This document shows, piece by piece, positions 1 through 5,329 of a DNA stretch of 5,329 nt. The notes beneath the pieces are model-generated. The model was not told the DNA's origin. It worked only from the letters and a program-made list of their open reading frames with translations, and did not search any database. A program made the translations under genes and the position numbers. How positions within the stretch are numbered: position 1 is the stretch's first letter; each line of letters opens with the position of its first letter. This stretch comes from an uncultured Chloroflexota bacterium (GTDB taxonomy: Bacteria; Chloroflexota; Dehalococcoidia; UBA2247; RBG-13-53-26), in NCBI GenBank assembly GCA_937860285.1, contig CALMBS010000161.1, forward strand, positions 1 through 5,329, written 5' to 3'.

Positions 1-318
1 CAGGAAGATGACGAAGGCCACGATGAGGAAGGTGATGACGTAGTTGATGAAATTGCCGTAGTTCATGGTCACGGCGCCGGCCGCCTGGGCTTCGGCCAGC
101 GTCTGGTATGCTTCTCCATCCAGTGGCGGCGTCGCCCCATCCCTCATGGTCCAGAAGAGGTTGGTGAAGTCCGCCTTGAATATCAGGCCGATGACGGGCG
201 TGATGATGTCCTTGACCAGGGAGTTGACGATGGCGCTGAAGGCGGCGCCGATAATGATGCCCACTGCCATGTCCATGACGTTCCCGCGCATGATGAACTC
301 TCTGAACTCTTTTAGCAC
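1..318 (-). CDS. mscL: Large-conductance mechanosensitive channel MscL (3' end cut by window edge)
   Basis: MscL forms a homopentameric inner-membrane pore that opens under high membrane tension and releases solutes during hypo-osmotic shock. The 106 visible residues begin (M)LKEFREFIMRGNV, the typical amphipathic N-terminal helix, followed by the family hallmark DMAVGIIIGAAFSAIV in transmembrane helix 1 (about residues 15-42), then DIITPVIGLIF, a periplasmic loop (about 45-85) and the start of transmembrane helix 2 with NYGNFINYVITFLIVAFVIF. The cytoplasmic C-terminal helix, roughly the last 30-40 residues, lies beyond the left edge. The GTG start at 318 is chosen because a consensus AGGAGG sits 9 bases upstream and it gives the full family N-terminus; the in-frame ATG at residue 10 would remove part of the first helix. 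The gene is divergent from recO. Family assignment is very secure. Confidence 0.96.
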   Translation of the reverse strand, partial: MLKEFREFIMRGNVMDMAVGIIIGAAFSAIVNSLVKDIITPVIGLIFKADFTNLFWTMRDGATPPLDGEAYQTLAEAQAAGAVTMNYGNFINYVITFLIVAFVIFL

Positions 319-327
319 TGGCTACTC

Positions 328-333
328 CCTCCT
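328..333 (-). promoter_or_regulatory. Shine-Dalgarno site of mscL
   Basis: The minus strand reads AGGAGG here within GAAAGGAGGGA, 9 bases before the GTG codon at 318-316. This near-perfect anti-16S match at normal spacing decides the GTG start over the downstream in-frame ATG. Confidence 0.8.
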
Positions 334-395
334 TTCTGTCCTGTGTTCTTCTGGCCGTGAGGATGGTGACCAGGGGATGCCGCCTCACCCCCGCG

Positions 396-423
396 ACTGT
401 ACCCAGAGTATACAGCAAGTGAA
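396..423 (-). promoter_or_regulatory. Candidate mscL promoter region
   Basis: Two overlapping sigma-70-like possibilities are visible on the minus strand. One is a good -10 hexamer TATACT (412-407) with no convincing -35 at 16-18 bases. The other is TTCACT (423-418) and TACAGT (401-396) separated by 16 bases, each matching consensus at 4 of 6 positions. Either would start transcription some 70-85 bases ahead of the mscL GTG. The choice between them cannot be made by eye, and in GC-rich DNA either could be chance. Confidence 0.3.
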
Positions 424-459
424 GGCCCACTAGTAGATCGGCTGCGCCGCACGGCCGGA

Positions 460-468
460 TGGTACAAT
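460..468 (+). promoter_or_regulatory. Candidate extended -10 promoter element of recO
   Basis: The plus strand reads TGGTACAAT, i.e. the extended -10 form TGn followed by a TAnnnT hexamer (TACAAT at 463-468). Exactly 6 bases separate the hexamer from the recO ATG at 475, so the usual +1 would fall on the A of the ATG. No good -35 is visible 16-18 bases upstream, which an extended -10 can tolerate. No Shine-Dalgarno is seen before the ATG, which fits a leaderless transcript. Inferred from sequence only. Confidence 0.4.
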
Positions 469-474
469 TGGGCC

Positions 475-1269
475 ATGTCCCGGCTCTACAAGACGGAAGG
501 CGTGGTGATCAAGCGGCTCTACATGGGGGAGGCGGATGCCCTGCTCACCTTCTGCACGCCGGAGAGCGGGAAGCTGCGGGCCGTCGCCCGTGGTGTGAGG
601 CGCCCCCGCAGCCGGCTGGCGGGGCACCTGGAGCCGCTGACCCGCTGCCGCCTCATGCTGGCGGAGGGCCGCAGCCTGGACGTCGTGTCGGGGTGCGAGA
701 CGGAGGACTCCTTCCCGGCCCTGCGGTCCGACCTCTGGCTCCTCTCCTGCGGGCTGTACGCGGCCGACCTGGCGGACCGGCTCGGCGCTGAAGGCGCGGA
801 GAACCGCCGCCTGTACCGCCTGCTGGTCAATGCCCTGGATGCCCTCGACAGCGGGGTGGACCCCGCCGTCGTCCTGCGCCACTTCGAGTTTCACTCCCTG
901 GCCTGCTCCGGGTACCTGCCGGAGCTCTGGGAGTGCGCCAGGTGCCACCGCCAGCTGGAGGCCACCACCAACTACTTCAGCCCGGCGGCGGCCGGCCTGC
1001 TTTGCCCGGACTGCCGGGGGAGGGAGGGCCTGGACCGGCCGGCATCGGTGGACGTAGTGAAGGTGCTGCGCTACCTTGCCCGGCACGAGGGGCCGGACGT
1101 GGCCCGCCTGAAGCTGGGGGCTTCACTGGCCCGGGAGATCGAGGACCTGATGCAGGGCTATGTCACTTACGTGCTGGACCGGGAGGTGGCCTCCGCCAAA
1201 TGGCTGCGCGAGCTGCGGGGCGCATACCGGACGGGGCTGGCGAACGGTGGGCGTCCCGGCCAGCCCTGA
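475..1269 (+). CDS. recO: DNA repair protein RecO
   Basis: RecO works in the RecFOR pathway: it anneals SSB-coated single strands and, with RecR, helps load RecA at gaps during recombinational repair. The 264-residue product has the usual length. The N-terminus MSRLYKTEGVVIKRLYMGEADALLTF is the characteristic RecO OB-fold opening (about residues 1-80), with AVARGVRRPRSRLAGHLEPLT following as the conserved basic segment. The helical C-terminal domain contains FEFHSLACSGYLPELWECARC and a four-cysteine zinc knuckle (C154, C157, C177, C180; CARC and CPDC). The ATG at 475 gives the exact family start; no ATG, GTG or TTG lies in frame just upstream. No Shine-Dalgarno is visible, and a -10-like element sits immediately ahead. 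The TGA stop lies inside the first copy of a 36-base repeat. The gene stands alone, divergent from mscL and convergent with pheT. Confidence 0.95.
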   Translation: MSRLYKTEGVVIKRLYMGEADALLTFCTPESGKLRAVARGVRRPRSRLAGHLEPLTRCRLMLAEGRSLDVVSGCETEDSFPALRSDLWLLSCGLYAADLADRLGAEGAENRRLYRLLVNALDALDSGVDPAVVLRHFEFHSLACSGYLPELWECARCHRQLEATTNYFSPAAAGLLCPDCRGREGLDRPASVDVVKVLRYLARHEGPDVARLKLGASLAREIEDLMQGYVTYVLDREVASAKWLRELRGAYRTGLANGGRPGQP

Positions 1270-1319
1270 TGGCTGGCGCCTAGACTCGCCGGGCGCGCCC
1301 GACCAGCCCTGGTGGCTGG
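1259..1319. terminator. Possible bidirectional terminator region between recO and pheT
   Basis: The convergent spacer holds three self-complementary elements: a 7-bp stem hairpin at 1259-1277, a perfect 12-base palindrome CGGGCGCGCCCG at 1290-1301, and a 6-bp stem hairpin at 1303-1319. The last starts only 3 bases after the pheT stop on the minus strand. Placement between convergent genes suits a shared transcription end. None is followed by a T-run on either strand, so this is not a classical intrinsic terminator; Rho-dependent ending or mere 3'-end stabilisation is equally possible. Confidence 0.3.
1260..1295. repeat. Tandem repeat copy 1 (recO 3' end and spacer)
   Basis: This 36-base unit matches the unit at 1303-1338 at 34 positions (differences at 1269/1312, A versus G, and 1289/1332, C versus G), with a period of 43 bases. 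It begins with the inverted repeat CCAGCC-CTGAT-GGCTGG, extended by one G-C pair (1259/1277). The recO TGA stop (1267-1269) spans the last base-pairing-free positions of the loop. Most likely a local duplication. Confidence 0.8.
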
Positions 1320-1338
1320 CGCCTAGACTCGGCGGGCG
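1303..1338. repeat. Tandem repeat copy 2 (spacer and pheT 3' end)
   Basis: Second copy of the 36-base unit, 34 of 36 identical to 1260-1295. Its inverted repeat is CCAGCC-CTGGT-GGCTGG (1303-1319). Its right part contains the antisense of the pheT stop codon (1323-1325) and the last pheT codons, so coding sequence of pheT appears to be included in the duplicated unit. Confidence 0.8.
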
Positions 1339-3713
1339 GCGCCTGTCTCCCTGGCCAGGCGGGACAGGATCTGGTTCTCGGTGGCCTCCAGCTCCTCTTC
1401 CGTGAGGGTGCGGGAATCGGACTGATAGGCTATCCGGAAGGCCACCGACTTCTTGCCCGGCGGGACCTGCTTGCCCGAGTACAGGTCAAAGAGCGAGACC
1501 CGGCTCACCAGTGCTACCTCCCGGATGATGTCCAGCATCTTGCCGGCGGGGACCTGGACGTCCACCAGGACCGCGATGTCCCTGACCGACCTCGGGAAGC
1601 GGGACAGCGGGCGGAAGCCCCGCTGCCGGCCGGCACAGGACAGGAGCCGCGCCATGTCCAGCTCGAAGATGGCTACCGGCTGAGGCAGAAGGCTGAAGCT
1701 CTCGGCGACGCCGGGGTGGAGCTCCCCGATGAGGCCCACCACCGTCGGGCCGACGACGACTCTGGCCGCCCGCCCCGGGAGGAGCTTCTCCTCGCCGCCG
1801 GATTCGTAGCCGGCCTCCATGCCCAGCCTGGAGAGCACGGCCTCCACCGTACCCTTGGCATCGAAGAAGTCCGACTGGCCCTTCTCTCCCAGCCAGGACG
1901 CCGCGCCTCGCGGTCCGCTGATGACGCCGGCCAGCACCTCCCGCTCATCCGGGAGGTCCTTGCCCCGGCCCAGGAAGACCCGGCCGATCTCGAAAAGCCT
2001 GATGCCGCCGTCCTCGTACTTCTGGTTGGCTGCCAGCGTGGACAGCAGGCCGGGACGGAGGCTGGTGCGCAGGTACTCCAGCTCCGCGGTCAAGGGGTTG
2101 GCCACCCGGATGGCATCCTCCGCGCTGGCGGCCCGGGCCAGCTTCTCCCGGCTGGTGAGGGAGTAGGTGATGATCTCCTGAAGCCCGGCGGCCACCATGA
2201 GATCGCGGACCTGCTCCCTGAAGGTCAGCCCGGCGTCGGCCTGCTGCCGGGGCAGCTCGCTCGAGAGCGCGGTGGTCGGGATGGTGTCGTAGCCTATCAT
2301 GCGGGCTACCTCTTCCGCCAGGTCGGCCGGCTCGCGGACGTCCAGGCGCCAGTAGGGAACAGTAACCGCCGTCTCCTCCGGCCCGGCCGCGGCGCAGTCG
2401 AAGGCCAGGGAGGTGAGCACCCTGATGATCTGTTCCTGGCCGACGTCCAGGCCCAGCAGCTGCCGGACCGAGGCGGTGCGCAGGCGGATGACGCGAGGCG
2501 GGGAAGGCTCGGGATAGGCGTCGGCGAAACCGGCCGCCGCCGTCCCTCCGGCGATCTGCAGCACCAGCTGGGTGGCCCGGCGCAACGCGGGCACCGTCAG
2601 CTCGGGGGCCAGGCCCCTCTCGAATCGCATGGAGGCCTCACTGCGCAGCTTGAGCCCGGACGACGTCCGGCGGATGCTGACCTGGTTGAAATTGGCCGAC
2701 TCCAGCAGGACAGTGGTGGTGGACTCCGTGACCTCGCTGTCGGCGCCGCCCATGACGCCGGCAATGGCCACCGGCTGCGACTGGTCGGCGATCACCAGCA
2801 TCTCCGGTCGCAGCTCGCGGTCGACGCCATCGAGGCTGGTCAGCTTTTCGCCGGGCCGGGCCCGGCGGACCACGATCCTGGCCCCGCCGATCTTCTCGAA
2901 ATCGAAGGCGTGGAGGGGCTGGCCGAACTCCATCATCACGTAGTTGGTGATATCCACGATGTTGTTGATCGGCCGCATGCCGCAGGCGGCCAGCCTGCGC
3001 TGCATCCAGTCCGGCGACGGTCCGATCCGTATCCCTTTGACCAGGCTGGCGCAGTACCTCCGGCACAGGTCGGGATCGGCTATCTCCACCCGGACCAGGC
3101 CGGCTATCTCCGGTCCGGCCTCCGCGTACTCCAGTGGCGGCACCGTCACCTGCTGCCCCGTCAGGGCCGCAGCCTCCCTGGCCACCCCCAGGACGCACAG
3201 GCAGTCGGGCCGGTTCGGCGTCACCTCCAGGTCCAGCACGGCGTCGCCCAGGTAGTCGGCCAGCGGGACACCCACCGGGGCATCGGCGGGCAGGACCAGA
3301 ACGCCCTCGTGGCTGTCGGAGATGCCCAGCTCCTTCTCGGAGCAGGCCATGCCCTCTGAGGCCACGCCGCGGATTTTGGCCGGCTTGAGCCGGGCCGTCT
3401 TGCCGGTGTGGGGGTCGGTCAGCTCGGCCCCCAGCTGGGCGAAGGGGACTTTGTCGCCGACGCGGATGTTGGGGGCGCCGCAGACCACCTTCGACTGGCC
3501 CTGGCCAGAGTCGATGGTGGCCAGCCGCAGCCGGTCGGCGTTGGGGTGGGGCTCGATGGCCACGATCTGGCCCACCGTGATCCGGTCCCAGGAGCGGCCC
3601 GGGGTCCCCGTGACGGCGGTCTCGATGCCGGCCATGGTCAGGCGGGCACCGATCTCCGGCGCCGGCACCGAGATGCCGGTGCACTCCTTCAGCCAGCTGA
3701 ATGGAACCTTCAT
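1323..3713 (-). CDS. pheT: Phenylalanine--tRNA ligase beta subunit PheT
   Basis: PheT is the large subunit of the cytoplasmic (alpha-beta)2 phenylalanyl-tRNA synthetase; it recognises tRNA-Phe and carries the editing site that hydrolyses Tyr-tRNA-Phe. At 796 residues it has the full bacterial length. Visible domains in order: the N-terminal segment MKVPFSWLKE; an EMAP/OB tRNA-binding domain at about 44-155 (VGQIVAIEPHPNADRL, VVCGAPNIRVGDKVP, IRGVASEGMACSEKELG); the B3/B4 editing domain at about 210-390 (PINNIVDITNYVM, FGQPLHAFD, MRFERG); B5 at about 405-478 (RLRTASVRQLLG, ending EEVARMIGYD); a catalytic-like core at about 495-690; and a ferredoxin-fold anticodon-binding domain at about 703-795 (LSRFPRSVRDIAVLVD, LFDLYSG, SVAFRIAYQ). 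Start ATG at 3713 is preceded by AGGAG 2 bases away and AGGA 9 bases away. It begins 14 bases after pheS, so it is co-translated with its partner. The TAG stop lies in repeat copy 2. Confidence 0.98.
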   Translation of the reverse strand: MKVPFSWLKECTGISVPAPEIGARLTMAGIETAVTGTPGRSWDRITVGQIVAIEPHPNADRLRLATIDSGQGQSKVVCGAPNIRVGDKVPFAQLGAELTDPHTGKTARLKPAKIRGVASEGMACSEKELGISDSHEGVLVLPADAPVGVPLADYLGDAVLDLEVTPNRPDCLCVLGVAREAAALTGQQVTVPPLEYAEAGPEIAGLVRVEIADPDLCRRYCASLVKGIRIGPSPDWMQRRLAACGMRPINNIVDITNYVMMEFGQPLHAFDFEKIGGARIVVRRARPGEKLTSLDGVDRELRPEMLVIADQSQPVAIAGVMGGADSEVTESTTTVLLESANFNQVSIRRTSSGLKLRSEASMRFERGLAPELTVPALRRATQLVLQIAGGTAAAGFADAYPEPSPPRVIRLRTASVRQLLGLDVGQEQIIRVLTSLAFDCAAAGPEETAVTVPYWRLDVREPADLAEEVARMIGYDTIPTTALSSELPRQQADAGLTFREQVRDLMVAAGLQEIITYSLTSREKLARAASAEDAIRVANPLTAELEYLRTSLRPGLLSTLAANQKYEDGGIRLFEIGRVFLGRGKDLPDEREVLAGVISGPRGAASWLGEKGQSDFFDAKGTVEAVLSRLGMEAGYESGGEEKLLPGRAARVVVGPTVVGLIGELHPGVAESFSLLPQPVAIFELDMARLLSCAGRQRGFRPLSRFPRSVRDIAVLVDVQVPAGKMLDIIREVALVSRVSLFDLYSGKQVPPGKKSVAFRIAYQSDSRTLTEEELEATENQILSRLARETGAARRV

Positions 3714-3715
3714 CT

Positions 3716-3726
3716 CTCCTGGTCCT
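3716..3726 (-). promoter_or_regulatory. Ribosome binding site of pheT, two candidate cores
   Basis: In the 14-base pheS-pheT gap the minus strand carries AGGA (3726-3723) 9 bases before the ATG and AGGAG (3720-3716) only 2 bases before it. The upstream core has the better spacing, although its match is shorter. Both support initiation at 3713. Confidence 0.5.
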
Positions 3727-3727
3727 G

Positions 3728-4762
3728 CTAGAACTGCCTCAAGAAACGCAGATCGTTACTGTAGAAATGGCGGATGTCGTCAATGCCGTACTTCAGCAGC
3801 GGGATGCGCTCCACGCCCATGCCGAAGGCGAAGCCGGTGTACACCTCGGGGTCGTAGTCCACCCTTCTCAGCACCTCCGGGTGGACCATCCCGGCCCCCA
3901 GTATCTCGATCCAGCCGGAGTGGCCGCACAGGCGGCAGCCCGCGCCCTGGCAGACGAAGCAGTCGATGGCCATCTCCACCCCGGGCTCGACGAAGGGGAA
4001 GTAGTCGCAGCGGAAGCGGGCCTTGCGGTCCGCCCCGAACAGGCGCCGGGCAAACTCGAAAAGCGTGCCCTTCAAGTCGCCCATGGTGATGCCTTTGTCC
4101 ACCGCCAGGCCCTCGACCTGGTAGAACATGAACTCATGGGTGGCATCGGTGGCCTCGTAGCGGTAGACCTTGCCCGGCACCACGGCCCTCACCGGGGGCC
4201 GCGTCTTCTCCATGAGCCTGATCTGCATGGGAGAGGTGTGCGTGCGCAGCAGCCGGGACCGGCCCGCGCCCTCCGTGTCCACCCAGAAGGTGTCCCACAT
4301 GTCGCGTGCCGGGTGGTCCTGGGGTATGTTCAGCGCCTCGAAGTTGTAGTAGTCCCACTCCACCTCGGGGCCCTCCACCACCTGGAAACCCATCGAGGCG
4401 AAGACGCCGCACACCTCGCGGAGCGTGCTGGTGGTGGGATGCAGTCGCCCTACGGAGACCGGGTAGCCCGGCAGCGTGACATCGATGCGGGTCTGCTCGA
4501 TGGTATCAACCAGATCCCGGGTCTTGAGGGCCTCCTGCTTCTGCTGCAGGCCGGCCTCAAGAGCGGTCTTCAGGTCGTTGGCGGCGGCCCCGACGGCGCG
4601 GCGTTCGTCGACCGATAGGGCGCCCAGTCCCCTGAGGATGGTGGTGAGGGATCCCTTTCTGCCGAGGTAACGGACCCGCCACCTCTCGAGGTCGCCCAGG
4701 TTGTCTATGCCGTCGAGCTCGCTGACCGCCGTGGCCTTGAGTTCGTCAAGCTCCTTCAGCAT
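3728..4762 (-). CDS. pheS: Phenylalanine--tRNA ligase alpha subunit PheS
   Basis: PheS is the catalytic class II subunit of phenylalanyl-tRNA synthetase, activating phenylalanine with ATP and charging tRNA-Phe. The 344-residue product has the standard length. It has an N-terminal helical coiled-coil arm (about 1-90) that contacts tRNA, then motif 1 (HPTTSTLREVCGVFASMGF, 108-126), the conserved NFEALNIPQDHPARDMWDTF (140-159), motif 2 (LLRTHTSPMQIRLM and VYRYEATDATHEFMFYQVEG, with R201 the likely ATP-binding arginine) and motif 3 (FAFGMGVERIPLLKYGIDDIR, with R319). Between motifs 2 and 3 lies a cysteine cluster C268, C271, C276, C279 before GWIEILGAGMVHP; this CxxC-x4-CxxC knuckle is known from many bacterial PheS and absent from others, e.g. 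E. coli. The ATG is 3 bases after the rplT stop with only a weak, distant purine tract, so translational coupling to rplT is likely. Confidence 0.98.
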   Translation of the reverse strand: MLKELDELKATAVSELDGIDNLGDLERWRVRYLGRKGSLTTILRGLGALSVDERRAVGAAANDLKTALEAGLQQKQEALKTRDLVDTIEQTRIDVTLPGYPVSVGRLHPTTSTLREVCGVFASMGFQVVEGPEVEWDYYNFEALNIPQDHPARDMWDTFWVDTEGAGRSRLLRTHTSPMQIRLMEKTRPPVRAVVPGKVYRYEATDATHEFMFYQVEGLAVDKGITMGDLKGTLFEFARRLFGADRKARFRCDYFPFVEPGVEMAIDCFVCQGAGCRLCGHSGWIEILGAGMVHPEVLRRVDYDPEVYTGFAFGMGVERIPLLKYGIDDIRHFYSNDLRFLRQF

Positions 4763-4765
4763 CGA

Positions 4766-5128
4766 CTAATTGCCCGTCTTCTCCCCCTTGGCCACTGCCA
4801 CCAGCTGAGAGAAGGCCTGGGGATCCCTGACGGCTGTGTCCGCCAGCATCTTGCGGTCCACTTCAACGTTGGCCTCTTTCAGCCCATGCATGAACTGGGA
4901 ATAGGTGATCCCGCCGGCCCTGGCGGCCGCATTGATGCGCAGTATCCAGAGGCGGCGCATGTCACCCTTGCGCTCCCGTCGGTGACGGTACGCATAGCTC
5001 AGGGACTTGAGCATGGATTCATGTGCGCGGCTGTAGAGGCTGTGCTTGCTGGCGCGATGTCCCTTGGTCAGCCTGAGTATCTTGTTATGGCGGCGTCTGG
5101 TGACTACCCCACGCTTGGTTCGCGGCAC
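4766..5128 (-). CDS. rplT: 50S ribosomal protein L20
   Basis: L20 binds 23S rRNA early in large-subunit assembly and, in well-studied bacteria, represses its own operon by binding the leader mRNA. The 120-residue product is the family's usual length. It has the very basic, extended N-terminal arm (about 1-60; PRTKRGVVTRRRHNKILRLTKGHR) and the L20 signature around KGDMRRLWILRINAAARAGG (54-73), then the globular C-terminal domain (TYSQFMHGLKEANVEVDRKMLADTAV). The start codon is GTG at 5128, giving the conserved (M)PR start; a strong AAAGGAGG lies just upstream. The gene lies 10 bases downstream of rpmI and 3 bases upstream of pheS, in the conserved infC-rpmI-rplT-pheS-pheT order. Any L20 operator would be upstream of this window. 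Confidence 0.98.
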   Translation of the reverse strand: MPRTKRGVVTRRRHNKILRLTKGHRASKHSLYSRAHESMLKSLSYAYRHRRERKGDMRRLWILRINAAARAGGITYSQFMHGLKEANVEVDRKMLADTAVRDPQAFSQLVAVAKGEKTGN

Positions 5129-5132
5129 GGGT

Positions 5133-5138
5133 CCTCCT
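5133..5138 (-). promoter_or_regulatory. Shine-Dalgarno site of rplT, abutting the rpmI stop
   Basis: The minus strand reads TAAAGGAGGACCCGTG: the rpmI stop TAA (5141-5139) directly precedes AGGAGG (5138-5133), which is 4 bases from the GTG start. The core is very strong but the spacing is short. Ribosomes ending rpmI would cover the rplT initiation site, favouring coupled translation. Confidence 0.75.
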
Positions 5139-5329
5139 TTACAGGTATGGCACGAGCTTGCTTATTCGGCGCTGGTTGGCGGGATTCATCACCACCTTGC
5201 CGTCATACTGGCGCTTCACGCGGGCCGGCTTCTTCCGCCGGAGGTGGCTCTTGCCTACTCTAGCATGCATTATCTTGCCGGTGCCGGAAACGCTGAACCG
5301 GCGCGCGGCGGTCTTATTTGTCTTTAGCT
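5139..5329 (-). CDS. rpmI: 50S ribosomal protein L35 (start just outside window)
   Basis: L35 is a small, very basic protein of the large ribosomal subunit. Reading the minus strand from the right edge gives 62 complete codons, LKTNKTAARRFSVSGTGKI at the start and NPANQRRISKLVPYL before a TAA stop. The TAARRFxVxGTGKI motif, the HLRRKKPARVKRQ basic stretch and the KLVPY end are characteristic of L35. The two partial bases at the edge fit a lysine codon, so only the start of an MPKLK-type N-terminus (about 7 bases) is missing; the full protein would be about 65 residues, the normal family length. It is easily missed because it is short and lacks its start here. It immediately precedes rplT, and infC would be expected just beyond the right edge. 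Confidence 0.95.
   Translation of the reverse strand, partial: LKTNKTAARRFSVSGTGKIMHARVGKSHLRRKKPARVKRQYDGKVVMNPANQRRISKLVPYL

Noticed and set aside
65..433. 122-codon plus-strand open frame over mscL
   Set aside because: Antisense to mscL, whose sequence and ribosome binding site are convincing; no plus-strand Shine-Dalgarno or family resemblance.
802..840. Possible extra zinc or metal site in PheS or RecO beyond the usual knuckles
   Set aside because: The only clustered cysteines are the four in RecO and four in PheS already known for these families; nothing additional is seen.
430..1086. 218-codon minus-strand open frame opposite recO
   Set aside because: Shadow of recO; proline-, arginine- and glutamine-rich without motifs, and recO itself is clearly genuine.
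1260..1338. CRISPR array
   Set aside because: Only two units, with a 7-base gap between them and coding sequence inside the units; this is a tandem duplication and not repeat-spacer architecture.
1716..3359. 547-codon plus-strand open frame opposite pheT
   Set aside because: It is antisense to an unmistakable full-length PheT. Its translation is rich in G, R, H, Q and D with no recognisable domain, as expected for a stop-poor shadow frame in GC-rich DNA.
2638..3684. 348-codon minus-strand frame inside pheT
   Set aside because: Out of frame with PheT over the same strand; no recognisable protein and highly biased composition.
3701..4618. 305-codon plus-strand open frame opposite pheS
   Set aside because: Antisense to PheS, which has all class II motifs; the plus-strand product has low-complexity composition and no known motif.

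Overview
The window is a GC-rich bacterial chromosomal segment carrying housekeeping genes, with no sign of a mobile element, CRISPR array or phage gene. It holds six protein genes, two of them cut by the window edges. On the minus strand, reading from the right edge, rpmI (L35, nearly complete), rplT (L20), pheS and pheT form a tight block of translation genes. On the left, recO (plus strand) and mscL (minus strand, C-terminus missing) diverge from a 156-base intergenic region. recO and pheT converge.

Layout: 1-318 mscL; 319-474 divergent promoter region; 475-1269 recO; 1270-1322 convergent spacer with an imperfect 36-base tandem repeat, hairpins and a 12-base palindrome; 1323-3713 pheT; 3728-4762 pheS; 4766-5128 rplT; 5139-5329 rpmI. 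Gaps inside the minus-strand block are 10, 3 and 14 bases, so rpmI-rplT-pheS-pheT is almost certainly one transcript whose promoter lies beyond the right edge, probably ahead of infC (inference from the conserved infC-rpmI-rplT order). PheS and PheT are the two subunits of phenylalanyl-tRNA synthetase; L35 and L20 are large-subunit ribosomal proteins, so the block couples ribosome assembly with tRNA charging. RecO (recombinational repair) and MscL (osmotic safety valve) are unrelated neighbours.

The taxon cannot be fixed from sequence reading alone. High GC, Gram-positive-type strong Shine-Dalgarno sites, GTG starts, and the uninterrupted rpmI-rplT-pheS-pheT order with recO nearby fit several lineages. 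Chloroflexota (Dehalococcoidia-like) is my tentative guess, with low confidence.

I found no previously undescribed system. The points most worth a second look are the 43-base-period duplication that carries the 3' ends of both convergent genes, a possible leaderless recO transcript with an extended -10 ending 6 bases before the ATG, and the lack of any space for a leader peptide or T-box between rplT and pheS.
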